Source of the DNA: Actinomadura litoris
GTDB taxonomy: Bacteria; Actinomycetota; Actinomycetes; Streptosporangiales; Streptosporangiaceae
Length of the DNA stretch: 64,000 bases
Direction: 5' to 3'
Assembly: GCF_009733595.1 (NCBI RefSeq)
Contig: NZ_WOFH01000002.1
Span: 248,001 to 312,000, forward strand
The translations under genes were made by a program, and so were the position numbers. Below are positions 33,005 to 43,200 of this stretch, one piece after another. Under the pieces are notes generated by a model. The model searched no databases. It saw only the letters and a list, made by a program, of their open reading frames with translations, and was not told the DNA's origin. The first letter of the stretch is position 1. Each line of letters begins with the position of its first letter.

Positions 33005-34337
33005 TCAGGACACGGGCCTTCTCGAACTAGAGGTCGGCAACGTCGCCAACGGCGGATTCTGCGTCGCCCGGCACGAGGGACGCGTCGTCTTCGTCCGGCA
33101 CGCGCTGCCCGGCGAACGCGTCCGCGCCCGGGTCACCGACACCACGCGGAACTTCCTGCGCGCCGACGCCGTCGAGATCATCGAGGCGTCCCCGGACCGC
33201 GTCGTCCCGCCCTGCCCCTTCGCCGGGCCCGGACGCTGCGGCGGCTGCGACTGGCAGCACGCCTCGCTGCCCGCCCAGCGCGCGCTCAAGGCCGCCGTCG
33301 TCGAGGAGCAGCTCCAGCGCCTCGCCGGGATCACCCGCACGGTCGTCGTCGAGGAGGTCCCCTACCCCGTCGACTCCGAGATCGTCCCGCCGCCCGGCCT
33401 GGGCTGGCGCACCCGCGTCCAGTTCGCGGTCTCCGGCGGCGCCGTCGGCCTGCGCCGGCACCGCTCCCACGACATCGAGCCCGTGGACGAGTGCCTGATC
33501 GCCCACCCCGGCGTCGAGCTGATGGGCATCGAGCGCAAGCGCTGGCCCGGCGCGTCCGGCGTGGAGGGCATCGTCTCGGCGACGACCGGCGACCGCCTCG
33601 TCGTCCTGCGCGGCCGCGACCGCCGCAAGATCCGCGTCCCCCGGCTGGACGTGCCGGTCCGCCTCGTCCGGGGCAAGCCCGAACCCGGCGCGAACCTGCC
33701 CTACGTCCGCGAATCCGTCTCCGGCCGCCTCTTCCAGGTCAGCGGCAGCGGCTTCTGGCAGGTCCACCCCGGCGCGGCCCAACTGCTCGCCGACGCCGTC
33801 GTCGCCGCCCTGGAGCCCAAGCCGGGCGACATCGCCCTCGACCTGTACTGCGGCGTGGGCCTGTTCGCGGGCGTCCTCGCCGACCGCATCGGCCCCGACG
33901 GCCTGGTCGTCGGCGTCGAGTCCGACGGACAGGCCGTCCGCGACGCCCGCTTCAACCTGCGCGACCTGCCGAACGTCTCCATCGAGCGCGGCCCGGTCGA
34001 GGAGGTCGTCGCCGACCTGGAGTTCGGCCGCGCCGACTCCTCGTCCCGCACCCAGAACAAGCGCGGCGGCACCGGCCACCAGGGCGGCACCCACGTCCGC
34101 CGCGCCGACCTGGTCGTCCTCGACCCGCCCCGCACCGGCGCGGGCCGCGAGGTCGTCGACCACATCGCCCGCCTGGCCGGCCGCAAGATCGCCTACGTCT
34201 CCTGCGACCCCGCGACCCTGGCCCGCGACCTCTCCTACTTCGGCGAGAAAGGCTGGACCCTGGAGACCCTCCGAGCCTTCGACGCCTTCCCCATGACCCA
34301 GCACGTAGAACTCCTGGCGACCCTCGTCAAAGGCTGA
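32997..34337 (+). CDS. TRAM-domain class I RNA methyltransferase (RumA/TrmA-like)
   Basis: A 446-residue S-adenosylmethionine enzyme that methylates uracil C5 in rRNA or tRNA. The N-terminal TRAM domain (GLLELEVGNVANGGFCVARHEGRVVFVRHALPGE) is followed by a cysteine cluster (CPFAGPGRCGGCDW) expected to bind an iron-sulfur cluster. The SAM loop is DLYCGVGLFAGVLA, and the nucleophile/base motif is SCDPATLARDL. It equals Rv2689c in the conserved block. A His/Gly-rich insert (RTQNKRGGTGHQGGTH) before VVLDPPRTGAG is unusual. GTG 32997 overlaps the transporter gene; TAGTGT eight bases upstream may allow its own leaderless transcript. Confidence 0.94.
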   Translation: MTDQDTGLLELEVGNVANGGFCVARHEGRVVFVRHALPGERVRARVTDTTRNFLRADAVEIIEASPDRVVPPCPFAGPGRCGGCDWQHASLPAQRALKAAVVEEQLQRLAGITRTVVVEEVPYPVDSEIVPPPGLGWRTRVQFAVSGGAVGLRRHRSHDIEPVDECLIAHPGVELMGIERKRWPGASGVEGIVSATTGDRLVVLRGRDRRKIRVPRLDVPVRLVRGKPEPGANLPYVRESVSGRLFQVSGSGFWQVHPGAAQLLADAVVAALEPKPGDIALDLYCGVGLFAGVLADRIGPDGLVVGVESDGQAVRDARFNLRDLPNVSIERGPVEEVVADLEFGRADSSSRTQNKRGGTGHQGGTHVRRADLVVLDPPRTGAGREVVDHIARLAGRKIAYVSCDPATLARDLSYFGEKGWTLETLRAFDAFPMTQHVELLATLVKG

Positions 34338-34549
34338 CTCCCACCCCGACCTGCGAGTTCATGGGAATCGTTGGGTCGGCATGTGACACGATCGGCCCTG
34401 TTCTCGACCCTTCCGACGCACCGGGCACGCACGATCATGGTGCGCTCGTGTGGCCGGATCGTGACAGGTGTGCCCCTCAGCGCGTCCGGTGGCGGCGACG
34501 GTACGTCCCACATCCGTCCCCCGCCGCGACGCCCTGTGAGAGGACCCTC

Positions 34550-35158
34550 ATGCCCAAGCTCGCGGTGCTTGTCGCCGTCACCGTCGCCCTCACCGTCACC
34601 GGCTGCGGCGGCGAGGACGAGCCGGACACCGAGAAGCAGGCAGCGGCGGCGGCGCCCGCGCCCAGCGCGATGCCGACGACCCAGCGGCTCACCTGGGGTG
34701 AGGCAGCCCAGGTGAGCGGTTCCAACGGCGGGAGGATTCGCGTCACCCCGCTCGCCGTGCTCTACACCCCCGGCGCCAAGCAGAGCGGCAAGGCCGAGAA
34801 CGGCCTGTACGCCGTCATCTCCCTCAAGGTGGAGGCGGTCGACAAGCCGGACACCACGGCAGGTGGAGCGGGCGGCGGCCTCCAGTGGCGCGGGGCGGGC
34901 CGGACCATCGCCACCGGCGACGGGAACACCGCGACGACGGCGTGGATCGGAGCAGTCCCGGAGTTCGACTCGCTGATCGAGCCGGGCCGCCCGCGCGAGG
35001 GCATCGAAACCTTCGACGTGCCGAGCAAGGGCGGGCGGCTCGTCTACCTGAACCCCGAGGACCGAACGATCGCCGCGAGCTGGGACATGCCGGCGACCGA
35101 CCAGGGAAGCACGCTCGGCCTGGCGAAGGTCCACAAGCGGATCAGAATGTTCAGTTAG
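34550..35158 (+). CDS. Lipoprotein of unknown function
   Basis: A 202-residue exported protein with a lipobox: MPKLAVLVAVTVALTVTGCGGEDE, cysteine 19 as the lipidation site. After an acidic Ala/Pro linker comes a beta-rich domain (IRVTPLAVLYTPG, NGLYAVISLKVEAVDKPD) resembling DUF4352-type immunoglobulin-like lipoprotein domains; this is a weak similarity. GAGAGG precedes ATG 34550. It is monocistronic. The 212 bases upstream hold no other gene that I can see. Confidence 0.82.
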   Translation: MPKLAVLVAVTVALTVTGCGGEDEPDTEKQAAAAAPAPSAMPTTQRLTWGEAAQVSGSNGGRIRVTPLAVLYTPGAKQSGKAENGLYAVISLKVEAVDKPDTTAGGAGGGLQWRGAGRTIATGDGNTATTAWIGAVPEFDSLIEPGRPREGIETFDVPSKGGRLVYLNPEDRTIAASWDMPATDQGSTLGLAKVHKRIRMFS

Positions 35159-35222
35159 GCGGGTAGCGGTACGTCACCACGGGGCCATGGTCGCGCCGGA
35201 ACGGCGGACCGAGGATGGGCCC

Positions 35223-35375
35223 GTGGCCAAGGACGGGGACCGCCGTCCCCGCGAGTGCGGCGCCTGCCAGGGCGAGGGCGGGCACTGTGCCGACGACGGC
35301 AAGGACGAGGACACGGCCCGCGTGGAGCGCTCCTGGGTGAAGTGCCTTACGTGCAATGGGGCCGGGTTGGTCTGA
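35223..35375 (+). CDS. DnaJ-type mini zinc-finger protein (first of two)
   Basis: About 50 residues with CGACQGEGG and CLTCNGAG, two CxxCxGxG motifs as in the DnaJ zinc domain, joined by an acidic stretch. GTG 35223 has GAGG eight bases upstream; ATG 35187 would add 12 residues. It ends as TGATG, overlapping the start of a second zinc-finger gene. Such proteins are common in actinobacteria; they probably bind one zinc, with unknown partners. Confidence 0.65.
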   Translation: MAKDGDRRPRECGACQGEGGHCADDGKDEDTARVERSWVKCLTCNGAGLV

Positions 35376-36082
35376 TGCAGGACTGGGACGCTTCCGCCTG
35401 CGAGCACTGCGGCGGCACCCGGCGGCTGCTGATGGCCGGCCGCAACGGGCGCTGGATCGAGGTGGACTGCTGGCACTGCGGCGGCACCGGCGACCAGGGC
35501 GGTCGGCCGCCGGATGCCGGGCCGCCGGATCTGAGCGCACCGCGTCCGCCGGTCGGCCGGCACGCCGTCGTGGAGGAGTCCGGACTGTGTCCGGGCTGCC
35601 TCGGCGCGCGGGAGGTCGTGAGCCTTCAACCGGGCATGCGCGGCCGGGCACCTTGCCCGCGATGCGCCGGCCCCGGTGGCAGGGTGCCCCACGCTGTCCT
35701 GGCCCGCGCGTCCTTGGGAAGGGCTGTACCGCGTCGGCGCGGCGGCCGTTGGAGGGCGCGGCAGCGGCCGTCCATGTGCGGCTGGACGTCCGACACAGGG
35801 ATCGCCGTGGACCTGGCCGCATCGGCCCGGACCCGCCGCCCGCCCGGGCATCGTCGTCTCCGGGCGGGCGGCTTTGTCCTTCCTTCCGTAGCCGTGCCGC
35901 CGCGTCTTGGAAGCGGGCAGAGACGGGGCGGCGCCGCAGGCTTGATGACCGGCATCGTGCCTCGCCGCCGCCCCGCCCTGCTTCGTGCGGGCCGCTCTCT
36001 TATGGGCGAAATGGGCCTTTATCGCGTTGGGCTTAGTCGGGGACGCGGGTGTAGTCGCCCCTTCTGCCGTCGGGGGTGGTGA
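35375..36082 (+). CDS. DnaJ-type zinc-finger protein (second), C-terminal end doubtful
   Basis: The first about 110 residues carry four CxxC groups: CEHCGGT, CWHCGGTG, CPGCLGAR and CPRCAGPGG, enough for two zinc sites as in DnaJ. After that the sequence is Arg-rich and unlike protein, and it runs through a perfect terminator hairpin (35835-35872) and 50 bases into a convergent lipoprotein gene. I infer that the true stop was lost by mutation or frameshift, or that the protein is aberrantly long. It is coupled to the first zinc-finger gene by TGATG. Confidence 0.5.
   Translation: MQDWDASACEHCGGTRRLLMAGRNGRWIEVDCWHCGGTGDQGGRPPDAGPPDLSAPRPPVGRHAVVEESGLCPGCLGAREVVSLQPGMRGRAPCPRCAGPGGRVPHAVLARASLGRAVPRRRGGRWRARQRPSMCGWTSDTGIAVDLAASARTRRPPGHRRLRAGGFVLPSVAVPPRLGSGQRRGGAAGLMTGIVPRRRPALLRAGRSLMGEMGLYRVGLSRGRGCSRPFCRRGW
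35835..35872. terminator. GC-rich hairpin terminator
   Basis: Perfect 13-bp arms GCCGCCCGCCCGG (35835-35847) and CCGGGCGGGCGGC (35860-35872), followed by TTTG. It lies within the open frame of the second zinc-finger gene, which indicates that the real gene should end before it. Confidence 0.8.
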
Positions 36083-36374
36083 CCGTCAAATGTTTTCCGT
36101 CCGAGGATACGATGCAGGTACTGGCGCCCCTGCTCGTTCCGCAGTCGAGGATGGCCCGGTAGGTTCGCTGCTGTTTCTCCGCTTTGAAGGTTCCAATGCA
36201 GCCTAGGCTCCCGCCCTGAGCGGACATGGTGCCGTCGTCGCGGAACTCGGCCGTTATCTGGTCGCCCTCATCGCCCTCGTCGCGCCATTTGCCGACGATG
36301 GGGCCGGGGCTGTTGGAGCACCCGGAGACCAGTGTGATCATTATTGCGGTGAGCACAAGTAATCCGCGCGGCAT
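36033..36374 (-). CDS. Small lipoprotein
   Basis: A 113-residue exported protein. The signal MPRGLLVLTAIMITLVSGCSN has a good lipobox (LVSGC, lipidation at residue 19). The mature domain is beta-rich with GKWRDEGDEGDQITAEFRDDGT and three further cysteines (LGCIG, LDCGT, STCIV). The pattern GxWxxxG...ItaeFxxdGT is seen in several small actinobacterial lipoproteins of unknown role. G+C is lower than in neighbours. It is 58 bases upstream of the beta-helix gene end and has no recognised operon partner. Confidence 0.78.
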   Translation of the reverse strand: MPRGLLVLTAIMITLVSGCSNSPGPIVGKWRDEGDEGDQITAEFRDDGTMSAQGGSLGCIGTFKAEKQQRTYRAILDCGTSRGASTCIVSSDGKHLTVTTPDGRRGDYTRVPD

Positions 36375-36432
36375 CAGACCTCCTGAAATCGGTCCTAGCA
36401 GCGTGCCCTATTGGACGGGCGGCCTCAACGAG

Positions 36433-38355
36433 TTAGCGAAAGTTCATCGTGCGGCGGTAGGGCGGGAGAGGGCCCGCGTTGTTGAGGATGGCGGTGCAGG
36501 CGGTGTTCGCCGCGCAGGCCTGGGCCGGATTCTTGGGGTTCAGGAGGGTGTTGTCGGTGAAGGTGAGGTCGTTGGGGTCGCCGCATTCCTGTTCGGCGGT
36601 GGGCCAGGCTCCGGGGAAGGTGCGCCGGGCGACCCAGGAGGGGACGGCGTCGTCCCAGAAATTGCCTACATAGCGGACGTTCTGGACTGGGCGGTCGCCC
36701 CATACCTCGCTGCATCCGCCGATCGCCGCCGCGTAGTCGAAGGTGGCGTTGCGGTTCACGGTGACATAATTGGTGCTGTCGTCGGTGTAGATTCCGACGT
36801 TCCATTCGGGGTGCTTGCTGTCGTTGACGGCGTTTCCGCTGATGACGGCGCCGTCCGCGAACGAGGTGCCCTGTTCGCCGCGCAAATAGATGCCGCCGCC
36901 GTCCGGTAGTGCGAGGTTGGTCTGGAAGATCCGGTTGTTCAGAATCCGGTTGCGGTGCATGATCCCGCGCAGGTCGTCGCTCGGGCCCGAGAGGATGCCG
37001 CTGTAGGGGACGTGGTCGACCTGGTTGTGGGCGAGCGTGGTCTCGGAGGTCGCGGTGTCCCAGATACCGGACGAGGCGCGGTAGTCCACGCCGATGTGGT
37101 GGATCCAGTTGTTGGTGATTCGGTTGCCCCGGTTCACGCCCTTTTCGGCGGGCGGGACGACGCCCAGCAGCACGCCGCCGTCGGACACGTCGGTGATCAC
37201 GTTGCCGTCCACGACGTTGTGCGAGCTGTTGTCGGAGATCTCCAGGGCCTGCCCGCCCAGGTGCACGAAGCGGTTGCCCTCGAACCTGATCCGCTCGGCG
37301 GTGTGGAACGCGAGGTTGCCGGGGACCGTGCGCAGGCCGTCCGGTCGCATGTACATGCTCCAGGCCGACGCGAACCCGGCGGGTTCGCTGGGGGCGAGCC
37401 AGGTGGCGTGGGCGAAGGTCAGGCCCCGGAAACCGATGTCGTGCAATGGGCGTCCCGGGCTTCCGGCGCCGTTCACCAGGGATTCCAGGACGGGTGCGAC
37501 CACGTCGGCGCGCCGCATGTCCTGGTTTTCGCGCGGCATGTACAACAGCGCATGGTGTCCCGGACGGGAGCGGTCGAGATACCAGCCGCCGGGCTCGCGC
37601 AGGAAGGTCGGCGAGTTCTCGACTCCGGATACCTCCGCCATTGCTTCGGCCCCGTACAGCTCCTTGGCCAGCGACCAGCAGGGCTCGTCCATGGTGATCG
37701 TGGAGTGTTTCGCGTCACCGGTGATGCCTGCTATGCCGCAGCGGCCCTCGGCGTAGCCGTATTCGTAGAGGACCTCTATGTCCCGGGGTGATTTCCACGT
37801 CTGCGGGACGGTGCTGTCGGTCTCATAACCGGTCCTGGTCGCCTTGAAATCACCGGGAAGGCGTTTTCTGACGGTGGTGCGGGTGGCGCGCCGGCCGTCC
37901 ACATAGAGCTGCCGGGTGTCGAGCGAGCCCACCTCGGCGCGCCAGACGCCCTTGAGGCCCGGGTCCGGCCGCCAGTTCGTGATCTTCCGTCCGCCGCTGA
38001 CGGCCACGGGCTCCTGGTGTCCGGTGCCGTAGCCGGCGGCCTGGTAGATCACGCGGTGCCCGCCGCTTCCGGAGTCGCCCGCCTCCTCCGTCATCCGCAG
38101 CGGCGCGTCCAGGGTGTAGGTGCCCGCGCGCAGGTTGACCACCAGGTCGGCCTTCATGCGGGACGTCCGTTCGCGCACGGCCCGCTGAGCCCGCTGGAGG
38201 GTCGCGAAGGGCTTCCCGGCGGTGCCCGGACCCGCGTCCTCGCCCCAGGGGGCCACGTACAACTGGTCCGGGCCCGGTTCGGCCCACGCGGGCGGCGGCG
38301 CCACCGCGACCAGCGCGCCCGCCGCGAACACCGCTGCGGCACCCCGTTTGACCAT
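36433..38355 (-). CDS. Secreted right-handed beta-helix protein (PelL/GH141-like)
   Basis: A 640-residue secreted protein. Signal: MVKRGAAAVFAAGALVAV, with cleavage near PAWAEPG. The N-terminal opening YVAPWGEDAGPGTAGKPFATLQRAQRAV is typical of DUF1565/beta-helix enzymes. The C-terminal half contains parallel beta-helix rungs (GNRFVHLGGQALEISDNSSHNVVDGNVITDVSDGGV; ILNNRIFQTNL; GAVISGNAVND). Related proteins cleave or bind polysaccharides, but the substrate is not inferable. ATG 38355 is eight bases after GGAGGAG. It is divergent from the acetyltransferase pair, with 167 bases between, including the palindrome CGACCATGGTCG at 38465-38476. Confidence 0.88.
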   Translation of the reverse strand: MVKRGAAAVFAAGALVAVAPPPAWAEPGPDQLYVAPWGEDAGPGTAGKPFATLQRAQRAVRERTSRMKADLVVNLRAGTYTLDAPLRMTEEAGDSGSGGHRVIYQAAGYGTGHQEPVAVSGGRKITNWRPDPGLKGVWRAEVGSLDTRQLYVDGRRATRTTVRKRLPGDFKATRTGYETDSTVPQTWKSPRDIEVLYEYGYAEGRCGIAGITGDAKHSTITMDEPCWSLAKELYGAEAMAEVSGVENSPTFLREPGGWYLDRSRPGHHALLYMPRENQDMRRADVVAPVLESLVNGAGSPGRPLHDIGFRGLTFAHATWLAPSEPAGFASAWSMYMRPDGLRTVPGNLAFHTAERIRFEGNRFVHLGGQALEISDNSSHNVVDGNVITDVSDGGVLLGVVPPAEKGVNRGNRITNNWIHHIGVDYRASSGIWDTATSETTLAHNQVDHVPYSGILSGPSDDLRGIMHRNRILNNRIFQTNLALPDGGGIYLRGEQGTSFADGAVISGNAVNDSKHPEWNVGIYTDDSTNYVTVNRNATFDYAAAIGGCSEVWGDRPVQNVRYVGNFWDDAVPSWVARRTFPGAWPTAEQECGDPNDLTFTDNTLLNPKNPAQACAANTACTAILNNAGPLPPYRRTMNFR

Positions 38356-38522
38356 CGTCAAGGCTCCTCCTCGGTCGGTCTCGTGCCGCCACTGTCCCGC
38401 CGGACGCGCCGGGGCCGCGTCGTCCGAACGTCGATCACGGCCTTCTTTGGTCGCGTACGGGACACGACCATGGTCGAGCCCGCCGACGGGGCGGGGGCGG
38501 GCGCTGTGATAGGCGTGATCCC

Positions 38523-39041
38523 ATGGACCTGGAGACCGAACGACTCGTGCTGCACCCCCTGACCATCGCCGAGGCCGAGGGGCTGACCGAGGGACGGCCG
38601 TCCGGCGCCGGATGGGCGCCCGGATACCCCACCGACAGCGACCTCGCCGGGGCCCGGCGGTACCTGGCGACCTGCGTGCACGCGGGCGACCCGCAGCCGT
38701 TCGGCGCCTACGAGATCCGGCGGCGCGAGGACGGCCTCGCCATCGGCGGCCTCGGCTTCCACGGCGCCGCCGACGAGCGCGGCGCCGTCACCATCGGCTA
38801 CGGGCTGATCCCGGCCGCGCAGGGGAAGGGCTACGCGACCGAGGCGCTGCGGGGGCTGCTGCGGTTCGCGCGCGACAGCGGGGTCACCGCCGTCGAGGGC
38901 GACACCGACCTCGGCAACGTCGCGTCCCAGCGCGTCATGGCCGCCGTGGGCATGGAGTTCGTCGGCGCGGACGACCGGCTGATGTACTACCGCATCACCT
39001 GGGAAAACCGGTTGCGCGCCCCCCATACGGTTGAAGCATGA
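38523..39041 (+). CDS. GNAT family N-acetyltransferase (RimJ-like)
   Basis: A 172-residue acetyltransferase. ETERLVLHPLTIAEAEGL is the RimJ/RimL-type start, AVTIGYGLIPAAQGKGYATEAL carries the acetyl-CoA pyrophosphate loop (Q/R-x-x-G-x-G/A), and the end is the usual last strand (YYRITWE). It probably acetylates a protein N-terminus or small molecule. It overlaps the Eis-like gene by four bases (ATGA). Confidence 0.92.
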   Translation: MDLETERLVLHPLTIAEAEGLTEGRPSGAGWAPGYPTDSDLAGARRYLATCVHAGDPQPFGAYEIRRREDGLAIGGLGFHGAADERGAVTIGYGLIPAAQGKGYATEALRGLLRFARDSGVTAVEGDTDLGNVASQRVMAAVGMEFVGADDRLMYYRITWENRLRAPHTVEA

Positions 39042-40234
39042 GCGACTTGGAGATCCGGGACATCCCGTTGGCCGACGTCGACCAGATGATGGACCTCGCG
39101 GACCTCGTGTTCCACCACCGCACCCCGGCGGAGGACCGCGAGCGCGAGCTGTGGGCCGCCCGCCGCGCCGAACGCCTCGCCGCCTATGTCGATGACGTCA
39201 GCGCAGGCCAGGCCGCTGTTCTGCCGATGCGGCTGGCCGTCCCCGGCGCGTTCCTGGACTGCTCGGCGATCACCTTCGTCGGCGTCCTGCCGACCCACCG
39301 GCGGCGCGGTGTGCTGACGGCGATGATGGAGCGGATGCTCATGGACGCCGCCGCCGCGAACCGCCCGGTCGCCGCCCTGTGGGCGTCCCAGAGCGCCATC
39401 TACGGACGGTACGGATTCGGCCTCGCCGACCGCGCGATCAGCCTGGAGATCGACACCTCCCGCCCGCTCGCGCTGCGCACCGAGCCCGACCCTCGGCCGC
39501 TGCGGCTGATCGACCGCGACTCCGCCCCGGAGATCCTCGGCCCCATCCATACCCGCGCCCTCGCGCGGCGGCCCGGCGGCCTCGTCCGCGACGCCGAGTG
39601 GTGGGACAAGAACATGCTGCCCGCCGTCGACGATGACGACGAGGACTTCACCGAACCCCGCGTCGCCGTCCTGGACGGCGAGCCCGGCGGCTACGTGATC
39701 TACCGGACGCACGGGGAGGGCACGGGCCACGTCCGTATCGACGACCTCGTCGCCGACACCCCGCAGGTCGAGGCCGCGCTGTGGCGCTACCTCGCCTCGA
39801 TCGACCTCACCACCAAGATCAAGGCGCCGTCCCGCCCGGTGGACGACCTGATCCCGCACATGGTCGCCGACTTCGACCGCGTCGAGGTGACCGGTTCGCA
39901 CGGCGCCCTGTGGGTGCGCCTCGTCGACGCCCCGGCCGCGCTGCGCGCCCGCTCCTGGGCCACCGGTGACTCGCTGGTGATCGAGTTGCTGGACGAGCGC
40001 CTCCCCGCCAACCAGGGCCGCTGGCGCCTCGCCGCCGGAACCTGCGACCGCACGGAGGACGCGCCCGACCTGACGCTGAGCGCTTCTGATCTGGGCGCCG
40101 CCTACCTGGGTGGGACGAGCGTGAGCACGCTGGCGCGGATCGGCGTCGTCACGGAGCACACGCCGGACGCGGCCGCACGCCTGGACCGTGCCTTCGCCGT
40201 ACCGCTGGCCCCGTACACCAACGACGATTTCTGA
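39038..40234 (+). CDS. Eis-like GNAT acetyltransferase with SCP2-type C-terminus
   Basis: A 398-residue three-domain protein: an N-terminal GNAT domain with CoA loop VLPTHRRRGVLTAMM, a second GNAT-like domain, and a C-terminal SCP2-like domain ending in the catalytic carboxylate region (APYTNDDF). Architecture matches Eis, which acetylates aminoglycosides and other amines at several positions. The active-site context GRYGFGLAD fits Eis. It is coupled to the RimJ-like gene. A role in drug resistance is possible but not shown. Confidence 0.92.
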   Translation: MSDLEIRDIPLADVDQMMDLADLVFHHRTPAEDRERELWAARRAERLAAYVDDVSAGQAAVLPMRLAVPGAFLDCSAITFVGVLPTHRRRGVLTAMMERMLMDAAAANRPVAALWASQSAIYGRYGFGLADRAISLEIDTSRPLALRTEPDPRPLRLIDRDSAPEILGPIHTRALARRPGGLVRDAEWWDKNMLPAVDDDDEDFTEPRVAVLDGEPGGYVIYRTHGEGTGHVRIDDLVADTPQVEAALWRYLASIDLTTKIKAPSRPVDDLIPHMVADFDRVEVTGSHGALWVRLVDAPAALRARSWATGDSLVIELLDERLPANQGRWRLAAGTCDRTEDAPDLTLSASDLGAAYLGGTSVSTLARIGVVTEHTPDAAARLDRAFAVPLAPYTNDDF

Positions 40235-40240
40235 TGGCGG

Positions 40241-43200
40241 TCAGGATTGGTCCTCGTTGAGGAAGTCGACGTCGATGTCGTAGAACGCCTTTCTGGCCCA
40301 GGGGCGGAGATGTTTCGCGTCCTTGATTTCTGTGGCGAACCTTTCGACCACCCTCGCTCGCCACTCCCTGGGCAGTAGGGGCGCCTCCGCCGCGAGTTGG
40401 CGGAGCAGCGCGTAGAGGACGAAGTACTCACCGACGAAGTTGAAGCAGGTCTCGTAGGCCTCCACGAGGGAGTCGTTGTCTCCGTCATGGGCATCCGGCC
40501 GGCGGTTCCAGAGGTTCAGCAGCGCGTGGGTGATCGAGACGTACCGGTCGTCCCCGACCTTGACGAACGTGGTCGTGTCGAAGTCGTATCCGGCGTAGCC
40601 TTCGCGGTTCATGGGTGCCAGGGCGTGGAGCAGTACGTCCTCGGTCTCGTCGCATACGAACTGCGCTGACGCCCGCATCTCGTCCACACCGGGGAACGCG
40701 AAATTCGTGATGTCGGGACGGTGGTCGAACGTCCATGACGCGGAGAAGTGCTCAAGGGTCAGCGTCGGGGCCGGGCTGGAGAGCCGGACATCGCGCGTGC
40801 CGTGCGCGGCTCGGATGCGGTTCACGCGGATGGCTCCGATCAGGCTCGACCAGCCGGACCTGTGGAGTTGCGACTGCATCAGGCGGGCGCAGCGCCACCA
40901 TGGGCCGACCGGGTCCCCTTCGCCCGGGAACAGTTCACTCCCGGTCACCGAGCCCTTGATGACCGTCGTGAGGAAGAGGGTGTTCGCCATATAGACGGCG
41001 TGGTGGGCGGTGACCGTCTGCCGGACTGGCCTGTAGGCGCTGTGGCCGTCATGCGGTTCCAGCGCCGTGTGGAAACACCCGAGGACGAAATCGCCCATGG
41101 CCCGCCGTATCTCGTCCGCGACGCGGGAGAGGAGTTGGGCCAGGAAGTCGACGATCGGTTCGCGCACGGTGAGCGGCGCGTAGGAGATCAGCGCGCGGAG
41201 GAACGCGTCGTCCACCACCACATGGCGGGAACGGGCGAGCGTGGCGCGGGCGAGTTCGGTCAGTTCGCGTACCACAAGCCTGGCGACAAGGAACTCGCCG
41301 AACGTGGCATGCAGGAACTCGTAGGTGCTCAGCCTGGTCTCTTGGGTCGGCGCCTGCGACTGGTGCACGAAGAAGAAGCGCCCGATGACGGCCTGGCCGG
41401 GGGTGATGCGGGCCTTGAAGCCCGCGTCGGGCCGACCGGGGCGGCCCGGGAACAGGGCGGCGAGGTCGTCGGTCAACTCCTGCTCGGTCGTCCATTGGCG
41501 TCCCCGGTTGAACATGGCGAAGGCGGTGATGGAAAGCCGGAGCAGTTCCTCGTCCACCGCCTCGGTGAACGCTTGCTCGCTCAGCCCCCGCTCGGTCTTG
41601 CCGACCTCACGCCCGGCGAAGCGGTAAAGGAGTCGCTCGTAGAGTTCGGCGAGGTCGAGGGTGGCGTCGCCGTTCTGGAGCGCGTTCGTGTCCGCGTCGT
41701 AGAGGGCGAGCATCAGGAGCAGGAGCGGCTGGCGCGCCAGTGCGTCGTGGGCGAGGGCGGTCGCGGCGGGAAGTGGGCGGAGACCTCGACTCGCCAGATA
41801 CGCGGAATTGGAGGTGTTCCACGTGTGCAGCCACTGGCCGACCTGTCCGTCCGAGAATGGTTCGAGGCGGATCGCGACCACACCGCCGGGCGGGATACGA
41901 GCACGGTCCGCGACGGCGGTCCGGCTCGTGACGATGAACGCGACGGGGCGTCCCTGGTCGGACTCGCGCTCCTGGAACCGGACGACCTGCTGAAGGTAGT
42001 CCGACTGGTTGACGCCCGTGGCCTGGAGCAGTTCGTCGAAGCCGTCCAGGATCACGACGGGGAGCGCCCCGCCCGCCGTCCGCGCGAGTTCCGGCCAGCT
42101 CATCGTCTCGCCGGTGGCGTCGCGGACGGCGTATTCGATCTGCCCCTGGAGGTCGGCGTCGGCCGGGGTCTCGCGCAGGACGACCCGGACGACCATGAAG
42201 TCGTTCGCGGGGAGCCGCCCGGCGAGTACCTGGGTGAGCACGGATTTGCCCGACCCCGGCTGGCCGAGCAGCAGAAGTGGCGCCCGCGTCGCATCCGGTG
42301 CGGTGAGATGCCCGATCAACGTCTCCTGGAGATCGTCCCGGACGGGGACCACCTCCTCCCACCAGCTCTCACTCGTCAGCTTGTCGGCGTGAACGGCGAA
42401 CTCTTTGCGGTAGCGCGGATTGACGTAGGCGTCTTGAAGCGTGGGGATGACCATTCCCGTGGGCGCGTCGCCCGACTCGGAGAGCGGACGGCCCAGCCGC
42501 GCACAGTAGTGGCGGGACAGCGCGGCACGCCGGTCATCGGGGAGCTGCCGGGCGGCCATCTCGTCCAGGAATCGCTGAAGCCCGGCGAGGCCCGTCCGGA
42601 TTTCGAGGATCTCAGCGCGGGTCGCCTGGTGGTCGATCCGGTCCACCCAGAACCCGAGTTCGGGGAACTCGCCGGCGAGTCGCTGGAGGTACTCCTCGAA
42701 TCGCCGGGTGGCGGCCCGGGGCACCGGCTCCAGGAGCGTGTCGGTGAGTCGGTCCTGGTCGGTGGTGCTCAGCCGGTCCCAGACGGCCAGCCCCGAGATG
42801 AACCGGACCAGCTCGCGGCTCAGCTTTCGATCGAAGAGCATCACGTCACCGAGCAGGTGCTCGTACGGCCTCGCCGGCGTGATCAGCGGTACGTCCGTGC
42901 CGGTCAGGCCCTGGACGAGCAGGGGGGCGGCGGACGGGTCGCCGCCCGCCATCGCCACCTGCTCCGCCTTGCCGATCCGCAGCTCCCGGACGTCGAACGG
43001 AAGGTCCACCTCCGCGACCACCTCGAAGAACGCCGTGACCACGAGGACCCGCTGGGCGGCGGCCAGCAGCTCGGTCCGGTCGGTGCGGCCGAGGCCGCGC
43101 TTCTTCGCCACCAGTTCCCGGACGAGGTCGTGCCCGTGGCGGAACAGCTCGCCCTTGGCGTCGAAGAGGCTGAGGGCGAACGTGCTCCCGCCGCCGGTCG

